9,629 nucleotides of DNA from Microcaldota archaeon (GCA_023248665.1 JAHFEC010000040.1:1-9629); one strand, 5' to 3'. Counted from the stretch's first letter, positions 1 through 5,842 are shown. Made by a program: numbers and translations. Notes: generated from the sequence alone by a model not told the origin.

Positions 1-1
1 C

Positions 2-784
2 GCCGTGGGCGCCCTCAACGAGGCGCTCTCGGTGCTCATTTTCGCGCTTCTGCTGTTTCTGTTCGGCTCCGCCTTCGGCGCCTTCTCCCTCGAGCCGGGC
101 GCCGTCCCGCCCGCCGGATGGGCGGCCCTCGCCATATCGTTCTTCTCCTACACGGCGGCCACGCTCATCTCCTACAAGGCGTTCCAGACCGGCGAGGCCA
201 ACGAGCGGGCGGTCATCAACCAGCTCCAGAACATCCTCACGCTCGCCGTAGCCGCGCTGCTCCTGAACGAGCCCCTGTTCGCCTCCAAAGTGCTCGGCGT
301 CCTTCTCATCATCATCGCCGCCGTTCTGTGCACATACCGCAAGGGCCGCTCGCGCTGGCACGTGCACGGCGTGAAGCTGTTCGTCATTACTGCCTTCTTC
401 TTCGGCATCGCCGGGTTGTCGGACAAGGTCGCGCTCCATTACTTCCCGGTCCTCATGTACGCCCCGCTCATGTTCATCGGGCCGGCCCTCGTCGCCTTCT
501 GGATGATGGGCCGCGACGCGGCGGCGCGCCTAAAAGGCGTCTGGGTGCGCCACGGCCTCTGGGTGCCCCTCCTCGCCCTCCTCTCCGCCCTCCCGTATCT
601 GGCGTTCCTCTATGCCCTGCGCGTCCTGCCCGTCTCCGTGGTCGGCCCGCTCATGAACACCAACGTGGCGGTCACCGCCGTGGGCGGCATGCTTTTGCTG
701 GGCGAGAAAGAGGGTTGGCCGCAGAAACTGGCCGGCGCGGCCTTGGCGCTCGTCGGCGCGCTCTTGTTGGGCATGTCGATATAG
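2..784 (+). CDS. EamA/DMT-family membrane transporter, 5'-truncated by the window edge
   Basis: This is a very hydrophobic protein with about nine predicted membrane segments, at roughly residues 5-25, 37-60, 67-88, 94-110, 122-140, 147-168, 185-205, 208-232 and 238-258 counted from the GTG at 5. EamA (drug/metabolite transporter) proteins usually have ten helices in two similar five-helix halves and about 280-300 residues. The missing first helix and the open frame running to the window edge suggest that the true start lies upstream. The end of the first half (NERAVINQLQNILTLAVAALLLNEP) and of the second half (GPLMNTNVAVTAVGGMLLLGEKE) share the family pattern of a small-residue helix followed by an L-L-x-E turn. 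It would sit in the cytoplasmic membrane and export or import a small molecule; the substrate cannot be read from sequence. It is separated from cbf5 by 60 nt and is not part of the usual ribosomal cluster. Confidence 0.8.
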   Translation, partial: AVGALNEALSVLIFALLLFLFGSAFGAFSLEPGAVPPAGWAALAISFFSYTAATLISYKAFQTGEANERAVINQLQNILTLAVAALLLNEPLFASKVLGVLLIIIAAVLCTYRKGRSRWHVHGVKLFVITAFFFGIAGLSDKVALHYFPVLMYAPLMFIGPALVAFWMMGRDAAARLKGVWVRHGLWVPLLALLSALPYLAFLYALRVLPVSVVGPLMNTNVAVTAVGGMLLLGEKEGWPQKLAGAALALVGALLLGMSI

Positions 785-844
785 CGGGCAAGCATCGGTC
801 TTGATTAAAAACTTCAACGGCGCCGTTATCCTCGGAGTCTTAAG

Positions 845-1711
845 ATGGTCCTATCCGAATCCGAAGTCTTAGACGAGCTTTTGCATTGCTCGTTCATCTT
901 CGTCGACAAGCCCCGGGGCCCCTCGTCGCACGAGATCACCACGTTCGTCAAGAAGCTCTTGGGGGCCCAAAAGGCGGGCCATGCCGGCACCCTCGACCCG
1001 CAGGTGTCCGGCGTGCAGATCATCGGCCTGAACAAGGCCGCCCGCCTCCTGCGCTACGTCGTCGGGCAGGACAAGGAATACATCGGCGTGCTGCGCCTGC
1101 GCCAAGCGCCCGAGGATATTGCCCATCTGCAAAAGCAGATGGACCGGCTTGTGGGCAAAATCCGCCAGATGCCGCCCAAGGAGTCCGCTGTGGCCAAACG
1201 GCGGAGGGAGCGAAAGGTTTATGAATTTACGGCGCTTGAATTACTCAATAGAACCGCTCTCTTTAGGGCTAGGGTGGAGGCCGGCACGTATGTGCGGGTC
1301 CTCTGCACCGACGTGGGAAAAGCGTTCGGCGGCGGCATCATGCTGCAACTGAGGCGCACGCGCGTCGGTCGAATCGGCGAGCGCCGATTGGTCCGTCTGC
1401 CGGATTTGGCGGACGCGCTTTATCTGGCCAAGAATAAGAGAGATGTCAAGCCGTTGCAAGCCATGCTTGTTCCGGTAAAAGAAATGCTCAAACTGCCCTG
1501 CCTTTGCATAAGGCCGGCGGCCGTGGAAGCGGTATGTCGCGGATCGCCTCTGGCGATATCCGATGTGTCTGCCGCCGAGGTCCGTGCGCAAGAGGGACAG
1601 GAGATGCAATTGACGGACGAGGACGGGAAGCTCGTCGCCATCGCCCAATTCAAGGGCGGCGCGCTTCATCCGAAAATCGTCCTTTGCGAGAGGGAGAAAA
1701 ATATCACATGA
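845..1711 (+). CDS. cbf5: Cbf5/TruB-family RNA pseudouridine synthase (archaeal H/ACA RNP catalytic subunit)
   Basis: Isomerises uridine to pseudouridine in rRNA, guided by H/ACA RNAs with Nop10, Gar1 and L7Ae, and can also form pseudouridine 55 in tRNA (family knowledge). The catalytic motif GHAGTLDPQVSG is at residues 45-56, with the nucleophile Asp51. The N-terminal FVDKPRGPSSHE, central RQMPPKESAVAKR and RVEAGTYVRVLC, and LRRTRVGRIGE motifs follow in the normal order. A C-terminal PUA-type domain occupies about residues 215-285. At 288 residues it is somewhat shorter than the roughly 330-340 of well-studied archaeal Cbf5, mainly through a shorter N-terminus. The ATG at 845 has a GGAG 7 nt upstream (834-837). 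cbf5 next to rps13 is the usual archaeal gene order. The second half (from about 1200) is less GC-rich than the first. Confidence 0.93.
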   Translation: MVLSESEVLDELLHCSFIFVDKPRGPSSHEITTFVKKLLGAQKAGHAGTLDPQVSGVQIIGLNKAARLLRYVVGQDKEYIGVLRLRQAPEDIAHLQKQMDRLVGKIRQMPPKESAVAKRRRERKVYEFTALELLNRTALFRARVEAGTYVRVLCTDVGKAFGGGIMLQLRRTRVGRIGERRLVRLPDLADALYLAKNKRDVKPLQAMLVPVKEMLKLPCLCIRPAAVEAVCRGSPLAISDVSAAEVRAQEGQEMQLTDEDGKLVAIAQFKGGALHPKIVLCEREKNIT

Positions 1712-1730
1712 ACCACGCTCGTGCCTGAAC

Positions 1731-1756
1731 TTTTCTTTCTCTGCGGAGAAAGAAAA
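1731..1756 (+). repeat. T-rich/A-rich palindromic hairpin element, copy 1
   Basis: Perfect 11-bp stem TTTTCTTTCTC / GAGAAAGAAAA around a TGCG loop. It starts 19 nt after the cbf5 stop. The 8-mers on either side, CCTGAACT (1724-1731) and CCTTCACT (1758-1765), match at 6 of 8 positions, and AAAAAGAAAG follows. The T-run could act as an archaeal transcription terminator for cbf5. It is a member of the same family as the other hairpin entries. Confidence 0.8.
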
Positions 1757-1904
1757 ACCTTCACTAAAAAGAAAGAGAATGATTTCGTACTCAATTGTGA
1801 GGTCTGATTCAATCTCTCAGTCCCCTTCAAGGGATTGCTGGAGTTGATAGGATGTATCGCGCCAAGAATTCTTGGGGTGTCTGAAGGAATTGAAATCGGC
1901 TAAC

Positions 1905-1918
1905 AAAACAATATATGA
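1905..1918 (+). promoter_or_regulatory. Possible TATA-box promoter before the tRNA-Ser / rps13 transcript
   Basis: AACAATATATG lies in AT-rich DNA about 25-30 nt before the first fragment-plus-hairpin block (GAACTCGCACTC at 1939-1950), the expected archaeal TATA spacing. Similar AAATAAAT tracts occur at 2247-2253. There is no experimental or comparative support. Confidence 0.3.
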
Positions 1919-1975
1919 CGATTAAGAAAAGTATGATTGAACTCGCACTCGTGCCGGAATCGCATAAGGGCCCCC

Positions 1976-1997
1976 TTTTCTTTTAGAAAAAGAAAAA
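1976..1997 (+). repeat. T-rich/A-rich palindromic hairpin element, copy 2
   Basis: TTTTCTTTT pairs with AAAAGAAAA over a short AGA loop. The hairpin is bracketed by GGGCCCCC (1968-1975) and GGCCCCC (1998-2004), near-exact direct repeats, and followed by AAAAAGAAAAG (2011-2021). Confidence 0.7.
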
Positions 1998-2055
1998 GGC
2001 CCCCGGGTTCAAAAAGAAAAGCGGATGCCGGTTTATGGCCAAGAGAGAGAATCAC

Positions 2056-2177
2056 TGGTGATAAAACATTCGATGACGCAAAACCTGTTCATGCCGGAAT
2101 CCGATTGAGCCTGTTGGCTCAACGGTTTCCGTCACTCGCTGACGCTCATGCCGGAATCGCATAACCTGGTAGTGCGT
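2056..2177 (+). repeat. 122-bp direct repeat, upstream copy
   Basis: This is matched by 2253-2374 with only two differences (120/122 identical), an offset of 197 bp. The copy includes a hairpin leader and the first 27 nt of tRNA-Ser. The leader hairpin is TTGAGCC-TGTT-GGCTCAA (2104-2121), extended by CCG/CGG and GGAA/TTCC; a smaller one, GTCA-CTCGC-TGAC, follows. The two substitutions fall in the 3' strand of the extended hairpin; one only turns a C-G pair into a G-U pair. Confidence 0.9.
2150..2177 (+). pseudogene. Partial copy of tRNA-Ser(GGA): positions 1-27 only
   Basis: These 28 nt are identical to 2347-2374 of the intact gene, covering acceptor 5' strand, D-arm and the first base of the anticodon stem. 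The sequence then jumps into hairpin element copy 3 with no anticodon arm, T-arm or acceptor 3' strand. It is best read as the truncated product of a tandem duplication. A trans-spliced 5' half is possible but is not supported by any matching orphan 3' half. Confidence 0.7.
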
Positions 2178-2183
2178 GAAGCC

Positions 2184-2208
2184 TTTTTCTTTCTTGCAGA
2201 AAGAAAAA
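2184..2208 (+). repeat. T-rich/A-rich palindromic hairpin element, copy 3
   Basis: TTTTTCTTTCT / AGAAAGAAAAA, 11 bp with a TGC loop. The stem extends outward as GAAG-C-C / G-C-CTTC with one C-C mismatch to about 17 bp (2178-2214). It is followed by AAAAAGAAAGG. It directly follows the truncated tRNA-Ser copy. Confidence 0.8.
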
Positions 2209-2252
2209 GCCTTCAGGGAAAAAGAAAGGGCAATTGGCAGAAAGAAAATAAA

Positions 2253-2374
2253 TGGTGATAAAACATTCGATGACGCAAAACCTGTTCATGCCGGAATCCG
2301 ATTGAGCCTGTTGGCTCAATGGCTTCCGTCACTCGCTGACGCTCATGCCGGAATCGCATAACCTGGTAGTGCGT
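2253..2374 (+). repeat. 122-bp direct repeat, downstream copy (runs into the real tRNA-Ser)
   Basis: Near-identical to 2056-2177. This copy continues into a complete tRNA-Ser, so it is the parental or functional version. The leader hairpin at 2301-2318 is kept; the C to T change leaves a G-U pair. Confidence 0.9.
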
Positions 2375-2384
2375 ACGCCTGGAA

Positions 2385-2466
2385 AGGCTTTTTCTTTCCG
2401 TGCCGGAAAGAAAAACCCTGGAAAAAGAAAGGGGCGGTTTGCATCGCAGATCGCCGCATTCCCGAG
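2385..2466 (+). other. tRNA-Ser intron at the canonical 37/38 position (about 82 nt)
   Basis: Removal joins A37 (2384) to A38 (2467) and restores a 7-nt anticodon loop. A relaxed bulge-helix-bulge can be drawn: anticodon stem as outer helix; CTGG/CCCG central helix with one U-C mismatch; 3-nt bulges AAA and AGA cut after the second base. The intron begins with a T-rich/A-rich hairpin and ends with a GC hairpin (GCGG ... CCGC, about 2434-2457). Exact ends may shift by 1-2 nt. Confidence 0.8.
2386..2418 (+). repeat. T-rich/A-rich palindromic hairpin element, copy 4, inside the tRNA-Ser intron
   Basis: TTTTTCTTTCC / GGAAAGAAAAA, 11 bp with a GTGCC loop, plus outer GG/CC. It is bracketed by an exact 8-bp direct repeat CCTGGAAA: at 2378-2385 (tRNA positions 31-38 plus the intron junction) and at 2417-2424. 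AAAAAGAAAGG follows, as in other copies. Confidence 0.85.
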
Positions 2467-2571
2467 AGCGTATGCCCGCAAGGGCTTGTGGGTTCAAATC
2501 CCTCTTCCGGCGTCATATTCGATAAAATCGGTTCGTCAAATAAAATCGCGTTTGCAAAATGGTGGTATTCA

Positions 2572-3291
2572 ATGGCACAGAAACCCGACAACAAGAAATC
2601 GGCCGCTCCGGCCCCTCAACCTAAATCCGGCGCCCCCGCCCCGGCGGGCGCGCCCAAGCCGGTCCGGTCCATAGCGGCGCAGGTCCATCCGACGCTCTCG
2701 CCTTCGGGCAAGGAGCTGCGCGGCATCGTGCGCATCGTCGGCCGCGACCTCAAGGGCCAGGCGACCGTCACCAAAGCCATCCAGTCCATCAAGGGCATGG
2801 GCCACAACGTCGGGCAGGTCATATCGGTGGCCGTGCTCAAGAACCTCAACCTCTCGCCCAAGACCATGATCGGCGAACTGGACGAGGCGCAGATTGACAA
2901 GCTCGAAGTCATCATCCAGAAGCCGGAGGCGCATGGCGTCCCGAAATTCATGCTCAACCGCCAGCGGGAAGTCATCGGCGGAGAGACCCGCCATCTGAGC
3001 GGGACCGACCTCGTGTTCGCCCAGCGCCAGGACATTGACCATGACAAGGACATCCAGACGTGGAGGGGCTACCGCCACGCCTACGGCCAGAAAGTGCGCG
3101 GGCAGCACACCCGCAGCACGGGCCGCACCGGCATGACGGTCGGCGTGCTGCGCAAGTCCATCGCCGCCAAGGCCGGTGCCGCAGCCACCGCCCAGACGGG
3201 CGCCGCCGCGCAGGAGAAGGGCGCGGCCCCGGCTGCCGCCACGGCCGCCCCGGCCAAGAAGGCCGAGAAGCCCGCTGAGGCCAAGAAGTAA
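2572..3291 (+). CDS. rps13: 30S ribosomal protein uS13 with N- and C-terminal extensions
   Basis: Small-subunit head protein that contacts tRNA in the P site and the 50S subunit through bridge B1. The core runs from about residue 33 to 198: RGIVRIVGRDLKGQATVTKAIQSI at the start, and VRGQHTRSTGRTG, the conserved basic 16S-binding motif, at about 175-187. The protein is 239 residues against about 150 in most archaea. The extra length is a Pro/Ala/Lys-rich leader of about 32 residues and an Ala/Lys/Glu-rich tail of about 41. The ATG at 2572 is chosen because GGTGGT (2561-2566) precedes it; an in-frame upstream start at 2488 would lie inside tRNA-Ser and is rejected. First of a tight rps13-rps4-rps11-rpoD run (25, 16 and 10 nt gaps). 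Confidence 0.95.
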   Translation: MAQKPDNKKSAAPAPQPKSGAPAPAGAPKPVRSIAAQVHPTLSPSGKELRGIVRIVGRDLKGQATVTKAIQSIKGMGHNVGQVISVAVLKNLNLSPKTMIGELDEAQIDKLEVIIQKPEAHGVPKFMLNRQREVIGGETRHLSGTDLVFAQRQDIDHDKDIQTWRGYRHAYGQKVRGQHTRSTGRTGMTVGVLRKSIAAKAGAAATAQTGAAAQEKGAAPAAATAAPAKKAEKPAEAKK

Positions 3292-3316
3292 TCGCATGAT
3301 TCTTTAGGTGATATGA

Positions 3317-3904
3317 ATGGGTGATCCTCGTAAACTCAAAGCCAAGGCCGAGACCCCGCGCCGCGTCTGGGACGCCGAGCGCATCTCGAGCGAAACCGCT
3401 CTGCGCCGCGAATACGGGCTCAAGAACGCCCGCGAGCTGTGGACCGTGCTGGCCGAACTCAAGCGCATGAGGCGCACGGCCCGCCACCTGCTCTCCTTGG
3501 GCGACGCCGGCCGCGCGCAGGGCCTGCAAATCGTGGCCAAGCTCCAGCGTCTGGGCATCGCGAAGGGCGAGATGCGCCTGGAGGACGTGCTGGGCCTGGG
3601 CGTGCGCGATTTCCTCGACCGCCGCCTCCAGAGCCATGTCATCCGCAAGGGGCTGGCCCGCACCCCGGCGCAGGCCCGCCAGCTTGTCACCCACGGTTTC
3701 ATCTCCGTCGGAGGGCGGCGCGTGACCATCCCCTCCTATGTCGTCACCGCCGGCGAGGAACCGACCGTGTCCTATTTCAAGGCCATCGACATCAGCGTAC
3801 CTGAGGACAAGCCCAAGCAGGCCCCCCGCCGGGAGCATGTCGCGGCGCCCGAGCCGGCCGCCGCCGAGAAGCCGGCCGAGAAAGCCCCGGCAACCGCCGC
3901 TTAA
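3317..3904 (+). CDS. rps4: 30S ribosomal protein uS4
   Basis: Primary 16S rRNA-binding protein that nucleates the 30S body. The N-terminus MGDPRKLKAKAETPRRVWD is the typical archaeal signature. The S4 RNA-binding domain lies at about residues 99-150 (DFLDRRLQSHVIRKGLARTP, then VTHGFISVGGRRVTIPSYVV). The protein is 195 residues, with about 33 at the end forming an Ala/Pro/Glu/Lys tail beyond the usual core. The start is fixed by an ideal Shine-Dalgarno AGGTGAT (3306-3312) 4 nt before the ATG. No cysteine zinc site is present, as is normal in archaea. Confidence 0.97.
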   Translation: MGDPRKLKAKAETPRRVWDAERISSETALRREYGLKNARELWTVLAELKRMRRTARHLLSLGDAGRAQGLQIVAKLQRLGIAKGEMRLEDVLGLGVRDFLDRRLQSHVIRKGLARTPAQARQLVTHGFISVGGRRVTIPSYVVTAGEEPTVSYFKAIDISVPEDKPKQAPRREHVAAPEPAAAEKPAEKAPATAA

Positions 3905-3920
3905 GTGTTAGGTGATATTC

Positions 3921-4499
3921 ATGAGCGAAGAGAAGAAAACCGAAACTCCAAGGAAGGAGGACGCCCCCGTCCAGAAGCCGGTCAGCGAGGCATCGGGCGA
4001 CGCGAGCAAGCCCGCCGCCCCGGCCGCGCCATTGGTTCCTGTGATCTCTCCCGTCGGCGCGGCCCCTCCGGGCGGTTCAGCCCCGGCTCCCGTCTCGCCG
4101 ATGATGCAGCGCGGCCCGATCCGCTGGGCCATCTGCAACGTCTACTCGTCCAAGAACGACACCATCATCACCATCACCGACCTCTCGGGCGCCGAGACCA
4201 TCGCGAAGGCGTCCGGCGGCATGATCGTCAAGGCCGACCGCGAGGAAGGCAAGCCGTATGCCGCCATGCAGGCGACAATCAAGGCCGTCACCGAGGCCAA
4301 GAACCGCGGCATCACGGGCCTTCACATCCGCATCCGGGCGCCGGGCGGGCACGGCACCAAGACGCCGGGCGCCGGCGCGCAGGCGGTGGTGCGCACCGTG
4401 GCCCGTCAGGGCGTGCGCATCGGCAAGATCGAAGACGTGACTCCTGTTCCAACCGACACGACCAAGCGCCCCGGCGGTCGCCGAGGCCGGCGTGTCTAG
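3921..4499 (+). CDS. rps11: 30S ribosomal protein uS11 with long N-terminal extension
   Basis: Platform protein that binds 16S rRNA near the mRNA exit. The core starts at about residue 64 (RGPIRWAICNVYSSKNDT) and includes TDLSGAETIAKASGGM and RAPGGHGTKTPGAGAQ. It ends in the highly conserved DTTKRPGGRRGRRV. The first 60 or so of 192 residues are a Pro/Ala/Glu-rich extension not found in ordinary archaeal uS11 (about 130 residues). The start at 3921 has AGGTGAT (3910-3916) 4 nt upstream; an in-frame GTG at 3912 would begin within that Shine-Dalgarno and is rejected. Confidence 0.96.
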   Translation: MSEEKKTETPRKEDAPVQKPVSEASGDASKPAAPAAPLVPVISPVGAAPPGGSAPAPVSPMMQRGPIRWAICNVYSSKNDTIITITDLSGAETIAKASGGMIVKADREEGKPYAAMQATIKAVTEAKNRGITGLHIRIRAPGGHGTKTPGAGAQAVVRTVARQGVRIGKIEDVTPVPTDTTKRPGGRRGRRV

Positions 4500-4509
4500 A
4501 GGTGGGTCT

Positions 4510-5121
4510 ATGAATGTCTCTGTGAGCAACGAGGACGACCGGAAGCTGGATTTCACGCTATCGAAATCCAGCGTATCCTTCGCCAATCTCCTGCGCCGTT
4601 TTTCGATGTCGCAGGTGCCGACCTTCGCCATCGACAAGGTGACGGTCTACGAGAACTCGAGCACCCTCTTCGACGAATACATCGCCCACCGCATCGGCCA
4701 GGTCCCGCTCAAGATCTCCGGCTCGGTGCAGCCCGACGAGGAGGCGCTCTTCACTCTCGATGCCACCGGCCCCTGCACGGTTTATTCCGGGGATTTCCGC
4801 ACCGGACATGACAAGATCCGCATGGCGCTCGACAAGATCCCCCTGCTCAAACTCATGCAGGAGCAGAACCTCCGCCTCGAAGGGAAGGCCGTCTCAGGCG
4901 TCGGCCGCAAGCACGCCAAGTGGCAGGCCGGCCTCGCCGGATACGAGATCCTCAAAGACGGGGGCTTCAATTTCAAGGTCGAGGGCTTCATGCAGCTGCC
5001 GCCGCGCCAGATGGTGCTCACGGCCGCCGGGCTCATCGAGGAGAAATGCTCGCAGCTGTCCGAGCAGCTCGCCCTCATCAAGAAGGAGAGCAAGGAATCC
5101 AAGAAGAAAAAGGAGGAATGA
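4510..5121 (+). CDS. rpoD: DNA-directed RNA polymerase subunit D (Rpo3), form without Fe-S domain
   Basis: Archaeal counterpart of bacterial alpha N-terminal domain and eukaryotic Rpb3. It pairs with RpoL and, with RpoN and RpoP, forms the assembly platform. The dimerisation region SVSFANLLRRFSMSQVPTFAIDKV is at about residues 22-45, and the conserved LFDEYIAHRIGQVPLKI follows at about 53-69. Length is 203 residues. Only two cysteines exist, far apart, so the cysteine-rich ferredoxin-like insertion carried by some archaeal RpoD proteins is absent. The C-terminus is a Lys/Glu/Ser-rich helix. The ATG at 4510 follows GAGGTGG (4499-4505); an upstream GTG at 4492 would overlap the uS11 end. It is 10 nt after rps11 and 12 nt before tRNA-Leu. 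Confidence 0.95.
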   Translation: MNVSVSNEDDRKLDFTLSKSSVSFANLLRRFSMSQVPTFAIDKVTVYENSSTLFDEYIAHRIGQVPLKISGSVQPDEEALFTLDATGPCTVYSGDFRTGHDKIRMALDKIPLLKLMQEQNLRLEGKAVSGVGRKHAKWQAGLAGYEILKDGGFNFKVEGFMQLPPRQMVLTAAGLIEEKCSQLSEQLALIKKESKESKKKKEE

Positions 5122-5133
5122 TTGCACGCTCGC

Positions 5134-5218
5134 GCAGGGGTAGCAAAGCTTGGTCAAATGCGTTAGCTTGAGGGGCTAATGTCTTAGGACTTCGTGGGTT
5201 CAAATCCCTCCCCCTGCA
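5134..5218 (+). tRNA. tRNA-Leu(GAG), intronless
   Basis: Acceptor GCAGGGG (5134-5140) / CCCCTGC (5211-5217), A73. D-arm GCA/TGC with GG in the loop and the Leu-typical TGGTCAAA. Anticodon stem TTAGC (5163-5167) / GCTAA (5175-5179), loop TT-GAG-GG giving anticodon GAG. Long variable arm GTC-TTAG-GAC (5181-5190). T-arm GTGGG-TTCAAAT-CCCTC, identical to tRNA-Ser, including a U50-U64 mismatch. No CCA is encoded. Its position between rpoD and rpl18e is a known archaeal arrangement. It must be excised from the operon transcript. Confidence 0.95.
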
Positions 5219-5220
5219 CT

Positions 5221-5252
5221 TTTTTCTTTTCTTGTGCGCAAGAAAAGAAAAA
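5221..5252 (+). repeat. T-rich/A-rich palindromic hairpin element, copy 5
   Basis: Perfect 14-bp stem TTTTTCTTTTCTTG / CAAGAAAAGAAAAA with a TGCG loop. It is bracketed exactly by an 8-bp direct repeat CCTGCACT at 5213-5220 (last 6 nt of tRNA-Leu plus 2) and 5253-5260. AAAAAGAAAAG follows. The leading T-run directly after the tRNA could also act as its terminator. Confidence 0.85.
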
Positions 5253-5364
5253 CCTGCACTAAAAAGAAAAGAAAAAGGATGCCTGCGGGGAAAGAAGGAA
5301 AACCTGCACTAAAAAGAAAAGAAAAAGGATGCCTGCGGGGAAAGAAGGAAAACCTGCACTAAAA
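5251..5364 (+). repeat. 50-bp tandem direct repeat, two full copies plus a partial third
   Basis: 5251-5300 and 5301-5350 are identical over 50 bp, and a third copy starts at 5351 but diverges after 5364. Each begins AACCTGCACT, which resembles the tRNA-Leu 3' end, then AAAAAGAAAAGAAAAAGG, then GATGCCTGCGGGGAAAGAAG. The rest of the 5219-5506 spacer is purine-rich with no protein gene. Confidence 0.9.
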
Positions 5365-5369
5365 GACCT

Positions 5370-5397
5370 TTTTTCTTTCTCTGCGGAGAAAGAAAAA
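5370..5397 (+). repeat. T-rich/A-rich palindromic hairpin element, copy 6
   Basis: TTTTTCTTTCTC / GAGAAAGAAAAA, 12 bp with a TGCG loop; stem and loop are the same as copy 1. Followed by CCTGCGCT and AAAAAGAAAG, so the downstream flank again resembles the tRNA-Leu end. It lies 109 nt before the rpl18e start. Confidence 0.8.
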
Positions 5398-5506
5398 CCT
5401 GCGCTAAAAAGAAAGAAAAGAAAACAATGAAAAAACGGATGGAAAGAAAAAACAAAATGACACGAAAAAGCGCAATTCGCATTCACGAACATTTCACGGT
5501 GATACA

Positions 5507-5818
5507 ATGGCCGAAAAATCCAAAAAGAACAAGAGCCCCTTCTGGGCGCGCGTCCGGGAGCTGGTTTCCCGCTCGTCGCGCAAGAAGCGCGGCGTGAACC
5601 TCTCGCGCCTCTCGGCGCTGACCCAGGCGGGCCAGACTGTCGTGGTCGCGGACAAGGTGCTCGGCAGCGGAAAGCTCGCGCACCCCCTGACCGTCGCCGC
5701 CATCTCGTCCAGCCACAGCGCAAAGGCGGCCGTCGCCAAGGCGGGCGGGAAGTTCCTCACGCTCGCCCAGCTGGAGGTCCAGCACCCGACCGGCAAGGAC
5801 GTGGTCATTCTCATCTAG
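5507..5818 (+). CDS. rpl18e: 50S ribosomal protein eL18
   Basis: Archaeal/eukaryotic large-subunit protein with a uL15-like fold. The conserved RGVNLSRLSALTQAGQTVVVADKVLGSGKL segment (about residues 28-57) and the ISSSHSAKAAVAKAGGKFLTLAQL segment (about 65-88) are clear. At 103 residues it is slightly shorter than usual (about 115-120), mainly at the N-terminus. The start is fixed by GGTGAT (5498-5503) 3 nt before the ATG. It opens the rpl18e-rpl13-rps9-rpoN group after the tRNA-Leu spacer. The long repeat-filled leader could carry its own promoter, but I see no clear TATA box. Confidence 0.95.
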   Translation: MAEKSKKNKSPFWARVRELVSRSSRKKRGVNLSRLSALTQAGQTVVVADKVLGSGKLAHPLTVAAISSSHSAKAAVAKAGGKFLTLAQLEVQHPTGKDVVILI

Positions 5819-5842
5819 ATGGAATTTGCAAAGGTGGATATG

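Larger units (their letters stand above)
1712..2346 (+). other. 635-nt non-coding spacer: tRNA-Ser 5'-end fragments, hairpin elements and direct duplication
   Basis: No convincing protein gene lies here; the short frames are products of the repeats. Fragments matching the start of the downstream tRNA-Ser occur at 1953-1967 (tRNA positions 1-15), 2093-2101 and 2290-2298 (positions 1-9), and 2150-2177 (positions 1-27). A weaker one occurs near 1721 (GTGCCTGAAC). Three of these fragments (near 1721, at 1953 and at 2150) are followed closely by a T-rich/A-rich hairpin, as in the tRNA itself. The part from about 1777 to 1940 is AT-rich unique sequence holding a perfect 14-bp palindrome CCAAGAATTCTTGG (1862-1875) and a TATA-like ATATAT (about 1911-1916), a possible promoter for the repeat/tRNA/ribosomal transcript. 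Confidence 0.7.
2347..2512 (+). tRNA. tRNA-Ser(GGA), intron-containing
   Basis: Acceptor stem GCCGGAA (2347-2353) pairs with TTCCGGC (2505-2511), and the discriminator is G73 (2512), as expected for Ser. D-arm: GCAT / GTGC with loop AACCTGGTA (invariant A14, G18G19, A21). Anticodon stem: TACGC (2374-2378) / GCGTA (2468-2472). The loop of the mature tRNA reads CT-GGA-AA, giving anticodon GGA. A long variable arm GCCC-GCAA-GGGC (2474-2485) is the class II mark of Ser/Leu. T-arm: GTGGG-TTCAAAT-CCCTC, with a U50-U64 mismatch. CCA is not encoded. The intron is 2385-2466. It lies 59 nt upstream of rps13 and is probably in the same transcript. Confidence 0.93.

Noticed and set aside
118..804. Long Arg/His/Pro-rich frame overlapping the transporter
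   Set aside because: Shadow frame of GC-rich coding DNA; the transporter frame has coherent membrane segments.
1779..1885. Possible C/D-box guide RNA (AATGATT, CTGA, TTGATAG, CTGA)
   Set aside because: Box matches are imperfect, the span is about twice the normal archaeal length, and there are no terminal stems.
1953..2013. A ghost tRNA: 5' fragment at 1953 with GGGTTCAAA at 2005
   Set aside because: No matching acceptor 3' strand, anticodon arm or T-stem partner; the T-loop-like bases fit chance next to an A-rich arm.
2150..2177. Trans-spliced split tRNA 5' half as in Nanoarchaeum
   Set aside because: The intact tRNA-Ser lies 170 nt downstream, and the half stops at position 27 without a junction bulge-helix-bulge partner in the window.
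1937..2361. Two short + strand frames with near-identical C-termini
   Set aside because: They lie in the duplicated tRNA-Ser leader and fragments; no Shine-Dalgarno and no protein-like composition.
2488..2571. Longer uS13 start, 28 residues upstream
   Set aside because: It would begin inside the tRNA-Ser variable arm/T-arm; the ATG at 2572 has a proper ribosome site.
2569..3297. Long - strand frames opposite uS13, uS4 and uS11
   Set aside because: Antisense shadows of high-GC genes, with Gly/Arg/Ala-biased composition and no family features.
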